The position numbers were made by a program, and so were the translations under genes. Below, in pieces: positions 57,511 through 64,000 of a DNA stretch of 64,000 nt. A model generated the notes under the pieces. The model had not been told where the DNA came from. It made no database searches and saw nothing but the letters and a program-made list of their open reading frames with translations. Source of the DNA: Anaspis maculata (Eukaryota; Arthropoda; Insecta; Coleoptera; Scraptiidae); NCBI GenBank assembly GCA_949128115.1, contig OX421968.1:3472001-3536000 (forward strand), in the 5' to 3' direction. Numbering within the stretch: position 1 is the first letter of the stretch; each line of letters starts with the position of its first letter.

Positions 57511-58100
57511 CAAGGTGTTTCAGTGACCTTGCATAATAATTCGGGAGATTATTCCTCTCAAATTCAAAAAATAAGTCGAAAAGTAGGAGTAAATTTTTTT
57601 CCTCGAGTGCTCCCTGAAGGAGTTACAGCTCCTCAAAGGTAGAAAATGCAACAAAGTTTTTAATTATTTGCTCAAGAACTGTCAAAGGTAAAGCTTTAAA
57701 TTTGATGTTTTCGGTAGATTCGTTCAATCCAAAACTTTTATTCCTCCTGCATTTTTTCCGTAGGATGCATCGTTCTGGAGTAAAAGTGAAAAAACACGGA
57801 CGTGTCATGGATAATTTTCAACATAATCCCGATTTCCTCTAATTCCGCTGCCACTAGTTAGATTTGTTTAAAACTTTGCATGTACATTTGCACTGTTGAG
57901 AAACTTCTCTATACCAAGTTCCTACCTTTGACGGTTGTTCAGCAAATTAATAATTAAAAAAATTGTTCAACTTCGTACTTTCAAAGGGCTGTAACTCCCT
58001 TAGAAAGCATTTCAGAGGAAAATGTTACTCTCACTTTTCGACTTATTTTCTTGAGAGGAATCACCTCTCGAAGTATTATGCAAGGTCACCGGAACACCTG
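57511..58100. mobile_element. Foldback element, TA-flanked, 590 bp
   Basis: CAAGGTGTTTCAGTGACCTT pairs with AAGGTCACCGGAACACCTG, flanked by TA. Inner arms such as TGCATAATAATTCGGGAGAT pair with the right half near 58060. It has the same architecture as 3347-4171. Confidence 0.8.
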
Positions 58101-58102
58101 TA

Positions 58103-58736
58103 TGTAGAAACTCGCCAATGCCGGACGGAGGCATGTAATAGGTACCTGAATCCAATTAGGTGGTACTACTCGTTTTTTGTCGTAATAAGGGCATCTGAAC
58201 AAAACCCCACTGAAAAATCCCCCACTCATTCGAACACTCTTCATTATTATCCAGGTTTAACCTTCACTCCTTGGAAACTAGACGTACTAGCTGTTGAACT
58301 TCTCCACCCCTTATTGAATAATAATTTGGATTGTCCCTATCTTCCATCCAAAATTAATTTTTTCATATCACGTATAAATTCCAGACAACGCACCACGTTC
58401 TATAATCCCAGTTCCAGAACCAATGTCCTTTTCAATTCCCCTATTTCTATTATGTGCCATACGTTTAACAAAATCTCTAATGTTTGTGATATTAATTTCA
58501 GCACCATTGAGTCCATTATGTCTTCCGTCCTGGGCAATTACTGACTCCACGAAGTCAACTTGCTTATGTTATGAATATTCTTTTGACCTGTTCTTTTTGT
58601 GTATTCGCATGATTGTGTTTAATTTTTTGTTTTATATAATTTCTCATTCTATTCCATTTTTTTGTTGAATAAAGTTTTCCTGTAATTAGGCGTTGCCTGT
58701 TGGGAAATAAATCCATTCTATTCTATTCTATTCTAT
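58103..58736 (+). mobile_element. 3' end of a LINE with (ATTCT)n tail
   Basis: The last part of the frame ending at 58544 reads SRQRTTFYNPSSRTNVLFNS then PISIMCHTFNKISN. This resembles the C-terminus after the RT of many arthropod LINEs (F..P..RTN...SP...MC..FN). A ~170-bp 3' UTR follows and then a (ATTCT)n tail at 58714-58736, continued at 60920-60932 on the other side of an inserted LTR. No catalytic domains remain. Confidence 0.65.
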
Positions 58737-59222
58737 TGTTACGATCTTTCGCGTACGGGTTCGAATATAATTGAGACGATCGATTTAAAACATACACTGT
58801 TTATTTCTGCGTACTACAATCAATAAACGCCAACAATTATCCACTTGGAATTATATCGCAGGTACTTCGCTTGTTTCGCTCGCGTTATCACTTCGCATTC
58901 CAATTCAATACTGCTGCGAGCTGCCGGCTGACGCCTTATATAAGGCCTCCGAACAGCGTTCCCGAACTTTCTGTCTACTTTCAGCAAATTTCATAGCGGC
59001 CCGGTATATGCGGTTTCTAGACCATTCCTGAATAATCACACACACCTTCCGAGTGCTTTCCATGTGTTCTGGAATCTGCACCTCCGCCAAAGTGGACAGA
59101 TGTCCCTTGATCGAACGATGGGTCTCCATGCATTTCAATGCCTCTTCGCACACTCTAGAAATGTCCAGAGCTCCACGCATTTGTACACTGCGGCCGTGGA
59201 TGGAAGAATCCAGAAAGATCTA

Positions 59223-60879
59223 GGGCCGTATTCATACCTCGCTTTTAAGCTAAAAACGCTATTAGAGCGATGCGCATTTAGGGGCATTTCTCATATTTCA
59301 GTGTTCAAAAATACAAATTAACTCGCAAATTAATTGCAATTAAGTACATACAATCGCTCCCAATCGCAATAATGTATTTTTGAACACTGAAATATGAGAA
59401 ATGCCCCTAAATGCGCATCGCTCTAAAAGCGCTTTTAGCTTAAAAGCAAGCAGGGCCGATTCTGGCTCGTCGGCCGCCCTTGTGCGAAAAATATTTGGCC
59501 GCCCGCCAGCTGTAACCCCGCAGCAATTTTCCAGCGGGGGCGTCTGGGCTCTCTAGAAATTGCACTGCAGACGATTTTTTTCACTTTTGCGGGCCTAAAA
59601 CCGCCAAAGCCTTCCTCATTTTTAACCAAATTATGAACAATTTCAATCTATTTTCCGCTAAGGATCAAGGTGCGTCCATGGCCACCTCACTTCAGCATAT
59701 TCCTTGGCACACCCTATAGATCGCGGGAGCAAAAATCGCGTGCTAAAGATGAGTATATGGTATAATGTTATTTTCACTAGTACTTGTGAATACCTTTTTC
59801 TTAAGTTGTGATGAATTATATAGATGATTTATTGAACAATTGCCACTTTATCAAAAAAATAATTGTGCTAAACTCAAGATTTGTCTGAGAAATGTTAAAA
59901 ACAAACGAGTCTCTACAGCGGTACCTTAGCACCCTGTCTGCGCTTGCGCGAGCGTTTTATGTCAATTCAACGACGAAAAGAATGCGCATTGCGCAGTTGT
60001 CACGTCAGGCATACTTGCAACGTTGCCATAGCGGGTGCCAAGGTGACGGTTATGTTCCCGCAACCTATAGATGAGTTTTTAGGCACTTATACCAATTCAT
60101 AGGTAAGCATATTGATTTTGTAGTTGGATGGAATCAGATAAAGCTGTTCAAATAAACTGGGCGACAATTGAACTGATTCACTAGAAAATTTTGCCTCACT
60201 TCAAATGTGAATATCTCAGGTAAAAATGGATCGATTTTGAAAATCGTGGTCATGCTGGATAGCGTGTTTTTTTGGCTGTAAGATACTTGGATGGTACAGA
60301 GGTTCAACGACGTTGAGTGAGCTATACAGGGTGAAAACAGAAGAAGTGCAAAACCGGTCCACAATATTCAATGCCCCGCTTCTGTGAAAAAGATCCCAGA
60401 TTTTTCTGAGTGCAGTTCTGAAAAGCACATATCAATATCTCTAAACGGTTTTCGAATTTTGATCGTAGTACGGTTTTTTTGAAAGTTGTGATTTTTTTTT
60501 TGTACTACACCGCATTTTTTCACGCCGATCCGATTTCAAGCAGACTATCCGAAATCCAAGAGATGGAAATTCTTGCCCTTCGTCAGATACTTATCTGAGA
60601 AAGAAGTCTCATATCTATAATAGTTGACGCAGAGCGGCCGCCTCGCCTCCATGCTTCACAACCTGTTGTATTTTTTTGGCACTAAAAAATCACAATTTAC
60701 GCAGGGCGGCTGCCGTCGGTCTCGAAAATCATAACATCAGTTCTTTTTTCGACACTCAATTTTTCGTTAGAAAAAATTGGAGACTTTTCGCCGCCCTTGA
60801 CTTTTGGCTGCCCCTGTGCAGGGGCACGCCCAGCACACCACTCAGAATCGGCCCTGAAAGCAAGGTATGAATACGGCCC
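59223..60879. mobile_element. Harbinger-like palindromic MITE, split by hAT
   Basis: GGGCCGTATTCATACC and GGTATGAATACGGCCC termini with CTA duplicated on both sides (59220-59222, 60880-60882). The arms pair over about 90 bases (GCATTTAGGGGCATTTCTCA and its complement near 59396). Without the hAT insert it is 243 bp. A 3-bp duplication suggests a PIF/Harbinger-type MITE. Confidence 0.8.
59451..60856 (-). mobile_element. Non-autonomous hAT element, 1,406 bp, copy 2
   Basis: Same element as 34017-35425 in the opposite orientation. Termini are CAGGGCCGATTCTG and CAGAATCGGCCCTG, and the 8-bp duplication AAAGCAAG is exact at 59443-59450 and 60857-60864. Short ORFs are preserved with few changes between the copies, but none is a transposase. 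Confidence 0.95.
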
Positions 60880-61546
60880 CTAGTGTTTACCAATATGTAC
60901 GGGATCGCCACTCGTAACACTATTCTATTCTAACATGTCTTCGTTGTTATCGTCATCACTGTTATCGTTACTGAAATAGCCCCACTGAAAGACCTGCTAA
61001 TAACCTAGTAGTTGATGCAGGGCAAGAAAAAAAGTCACAGAAATTACGCAAATCACTACTGACGGACTGAATCCCGAATTCGATACCCCCGAGGTTATTC
61101 CCACCACACAATTTCGCGATAATTTCTGCGTATGCACGATAATGCGTGATAATGCCACAGTAATGCGTAGTAATATGTCATAGTAATGCTGAATAATCTC
61201 AAGTAATGTGGCATACTGCCATGTAATGCGACGTAATCTGCGTGTAATGCAGACGTAATGCATGTAATTCAATGAGTAATTTGGGTAATCACAAGTAATC
61301 TCACCAAATTTTTACACGTAATGCCGCTAGTATGGAAGACCCCTCGGCCACAAGGATGTACTTTGGTTTGAGCCCATTGGTATTTCCAAAATCCAAAATT
61401 TTTATTTTTCAGTACATACATATATTCAAAGTACCTACCTACATCCTTGTAGCTTTCGAAAGAGAACTAAATGGTAGGATTCTGTCAAGGAATAAACCCA
61501 TATAGCGATTGACTTCGCAACGCTTTATTTTATCAATGTGAAGTAT

Positions 61547-62970
61547 AGGTATAGATACCTTATGTCTTGCAAAGTTACGGATTGGAAGCTGAAGGATTGT
61601 GCTAGCAAACATTTCAATCAGAATACAAATTATTCGTGGCAATCCAAATTTAGGTAGGTCAAATTCAAAAACGGCAAACATATTTCAAAAGGGCAAGGGA
61701 ACGAGGCTTCGAGTGCTGCAATTTACCCACTGATGGCTAGTTGAAAATTTTGGGGAATTTCGCTCAATCGTAAACACGCGCGATTTTGGATTTGCATGGG
61801 CGCGGATTGAAACTGCAGAGTTTTAAAATGGCGCTCTTTGAAAATGAAAGAAAAGTTGTTTCCCAAATTATTTCCACATAGATATGTGAAAATTGTGAAA
61901 TTTAATAGGTTCTAACTTGCCCAATGTTGCTTAATAAGCTGGGCGTTTTAAGAAAATCCCGAGGAAAATCCGTCGTTGCAATTATCTATTCTATTGTTTA
62001 TGGTTATTCAAGAAAGATTTTTGTCAATTTAAGATACAAGAGAAATAGGATACGCTATCGGTTAGCGCTTATACTAGATTGATATGTATAGGTACCTACT
62101 TAGCCCTTTTCCCTGAGGAGTAGGTAGGTACCTACCGAGTTTTCGTGACGGACAGACCTTGGAAGGAAGAACAGACGGACAAAGTGCAGCTAAAAGCTCA
62201 ATTCCATTTGTGGAAAGTGAATTAAAAATAAGAGAGCTTTTCAAAACACAAAAAAATAAAACAAAACACGGTAGAGATGCGCCCATAGGCAGGGTAAGGT
62301 GAATGGTAGAGATTAGGTAGGTGTTTCCGCGGAATTTCTGGTCCGAGATTATCAGATTGTGCCACAGCGAATGGCAGTAAATCAGAATGTCAGACAATGT
62401 TGAAACGTTGATCAGGGAACTGTTTGGTTATCCTGGAAGGTGCGAATTCAAGCGTGCAGCGGCAGGACAGCAGGAAGGGTGGAGCGAAACGGAACGAGCC
62501 GGTAAAGCTTCCCCTGAGAGGAATTAGCGTAGACAACACTCGAATTTAATGCGCTACCTCCCAGGGGTAATAAAGCTATTGCGAAATAGGGCCTAGATTA
62601 ATTTAATTCCATTACTTTAATGAGGATACAAAATATACCAGCGTGAGCGCGCCGATGTTCACCAGTCCAAACTCTAAATACGAGCCTGCGTCCCACGTTC
62701 TGGGGATTCCAGGAGTGATTCCACGCAGGCTGTCTCACCGAAAGATGGCAACGATTCGTTCAACTGATGCACGCCGAAGTAATTGCTCGAATCGATTTGG
62801 GCGCATTGCACTGATTGGAATTACCAATATCGACATGACGAGGCGTTAACTGGCGCATCGAAACAACGGCCACCCCTGCAAACAAAATGCTTAGGTACCT
62901 ACCACAAAATAAGGTTTTCCATAATAATTTCCCAAGAATTTCAGTCGGTCACAATCAAGGATGACTCGAG
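61547..62970. other. No gene recognised
   Basis: Non-coding. GACGGACAGACC near 62149 through GACAAAGTGCAGC near 62177 resembles the terminal repeat at 6028. The ORFs at 62643-62849 and 62783-63001 have no domains. Confidence 0.4.
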
Positions 62971-63204
62971 TCACAGGACGGGGACGGATTCACTATTATA
63001 GTAGTGAGATTTAGATGATTCAGCGACAAGTTTAGACAATTCTTGCAATCCGTTCGTCAAAGATCGTTTAGCGACTTCAATTTTGGGAGCTGGCAGGACT
63101 TCCGGATCAGCGAATAAGTGGGTGGACTCGATGGTAGGGATCACCAGATTGACGATCGAATGGGTGATATTCATTCCTTTTCTGCGATTGTGCAACCGTG
63201 CCAT
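62971..63204 (-). CDS. Hypothetical 77-codon ORF
   Basis: It starts MARLHNRRKGMNITHSIVNL in a good initiation context (CCCATGG), with an in-frame TAG 30 bases upstream, and ends SESVPVL. The composition is balanced and protein-like, unlike the repeat-derived ORFs around it. I do not recognise a family. It could be a small gene, a first or last exon, or chance. The frame does not join the 49920 Shox exon in phase at any obvious donor. Confidence 0.3.
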   Translation of the reverse strand: MARLHNRRKGMNITHSIVNLVIPTIESTHLFADPEVLPAPKIEVAKRSLTNGLQELSKLVAESSKSHYYNSESVPVL

Positions 63205-64000
63205 GGGATTTGAGACTTCAGAGTAGTGTCCCTATTCCATCGAGACGAGTTTTTTATTCTGAAATGCCGCTTTATGTACTTCTAGTACTTTTCACTGCAT
63301 TACGGTTGGTTACCGTCCCCCCGTCTGTCAATGGCATGTCAACTGCTATTCTTTGGTAAACAAAGGTGATGTTAGAGGTTTTGAGTTTTCTGTTTTCTGA
63401 AAAATGACGGACAGTCATTTTTGCTTGCCTAGTTGTAAAAACCGTACGAGAAAACCACTTCAGTGTCATTTCATGTCTGTTCTAAAGAAACATTACCCCT
63501 TGCCCTAGGCAACCAGTTATAGTTATATATAGTTGTTATATAATAGTTATTGTCACTTCCTGTACCTACATGTTTTGTGAGGTGCACGGTTGGTTGCGAT
63601 TAGTCGGTCCAAAAAAAATCGTGAAAAGAACTCAAAAACAATAATTCATAATTCCTTTCTTTTTTGATGGTTTTTGACGCAAGTGTTGTTTGTCTCAACT
63701 GAACTGTTGTCAGTGTCATTTTATTAAACGAGTAAAACTTTCACAGTCGTAACTTGTTTCCACGATCCTGTGATTTTTTTTTGTTTTTTTTTTTTGTTTA
63801 ATGTTTAACGACGCATCAACTACGAGGTAATTAGCGTCGACGGGACATTCAGCGGGCTCTTGGAACACGTTTCTATCAAACTTAAATTTTAAACTGCCTA
63901 CTGTTAACTATGTGAGGCCTCAGTATTCTGATAGCGCTCAACTCTGTAGTCAGAAATCCATTTTTTCTGTGACCGCTGTAGTCAGTTAGGTGCAGATATG
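63205..64000. other. No gene recognised
   Basis: AT-rich sequence with homopolymer T runs near 63775. Only short ORFs are present. Confidence 0.45.

Larger units (their letters stand above)
58737..60919 (-). mobile_element. TGTTACGA-family solo LTR with nested insertions
   Basis: On the - strand it starts TGTTACGAGTGGCGATCC and ends GAAAGATCGTAACA. CTAT flanks both sides (58733-58736, 60920-60923), a 4-bp duplication within an (ATTCT)n tract. Removing the 59223-60879 element and one CTA gives 523 bp, close to the 512-bp copy at 1016. Confidence 0.85.
56012..61346. mobile_element. 5.3-kb TIR element with GTAATGC subterminal arrays
   Basis: The termini are CGAGGGGTCTTCC and GGAAGACCCCTCG, a perfect 13-bp inverted repeat, with an 8-bp duplication GCCACAAG at 56004-56011 and 61347-61354. 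Just inside both ends are arrays of GTAATGC/GTAATCT/GTAATTC words (about 56047-56226 and 61137-61330). They lie in the same orientation at both ends rather than inverted. No transposase was found. The interior is largely later insertions. An 8-bp duplication occurs in hAT, Zisupton and related groups, and I cannot assign it. Confidence 0.85.
55910..61545. mobile_element. AAGGACGGAGTT MITE split by a 5.3-kb insertion
   Basis: The left arm (55910-56011) has GGACGGAGTTGAATTGGTAA, GCGTTGCGAAATCAATCCC and TCTTTCGAAAGCCACAAG. The rest of the element resumes at 61347 with GCCACAAGGATGTACTTTGG and ends with the complement of the left arm (CTTGTAGCTTTCGAAAGAG, then CGCAACGCTTTATTTTATCA). Without the insert it is about 300 bp, like the 22871 copy. 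The duplicated GCCACAAG marks the break. Confidence 0.85.

Noticed and set aside
63404..63508. 34-codon ORF starting MTDSHFCLPSCKNRTRKPLQ, THAP-like at first sight
   Set aside because: Only the first CxxxxC pair is present, and the rest of the C2CH domain and any splice-supported continuation are missing.

Overview
The window is arthropod nuclear DNA, almost certainly from an insect. The evidence is spliced genes with GT-AG introns, a dpr-family immunoglobulin gene, a Shox-type homeobox gene, R2-like and other non-LTR retrotransposons, a Gypsy element and many hAT-type or foldback DNA elements. The order of insect cannot be fixed from sequence alone. The AGGTACCTACCT-rich background occurs in several orders.

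Only two host genes are well supported. A dpr gene (Ig-superfamily neuronal recognition protein, Dpr6/Dpr10-like) has its last three coding exons on the + strand at 18876-21633. A Shox-type paired-like homeobox gene runs on the - strand from 49920 to 39128. Four exons carry the homeodomain and the C-terminal OAR motif; the 5' exon or exons were not found. A 77-codon ORF at 62971-63204 (-) is a weak third candidate.

The rest is mostly mobile DNA. 1.0-6.6 kb holds a 512-bp LTR, a 5S rRNA-derived SINE, a palindromic element and tandem repeats. 8.98-11.35 kb is a foldback-like element whose ends are arrays of a 14-bp repeat around a 2.1-kb degenerate satellite. 14.3-17.2 kb is a decayed LINE with a restriction-like endonuclease (-). 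22-30 kb is a run of palindromic MITEs, a 5'-truncated LINE with a 13-bp target duplication and a 705-bp hAT element. 30.2-37.9 kb stacks LINE remnants, a Gypsy copy with a reverse-transcriptase deletion, and a 1.4-kb hAT inside the Gypsy. Shox intron 2 (39.6-48.9 kb) contains a 4.57-kb hAT-like element holding nested palindromes. 50-55 kb has two tRNA-derived sequences, a 47-bp minisatellite and a possible LTR leader. 55.9-61.5 kb is a five-level nest of insertions that can be dated from intact target-site duplications.

The genes do not form a pathway. The value of the window lies in the transposon layers, whose boundaries are often fixed by exact duplications: 8 bp at 28113, 34009, 42714, 56004 and 59443; 13 bp at 26638; 9-10 bp at 8972. 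The strongest candidates for something undescribed are the 5.3-kb element with co-oriented GTAATGC subterminal arrays, the foldback-satellite element, and the palindrome that has taken an insertion at its exact dyad centre.
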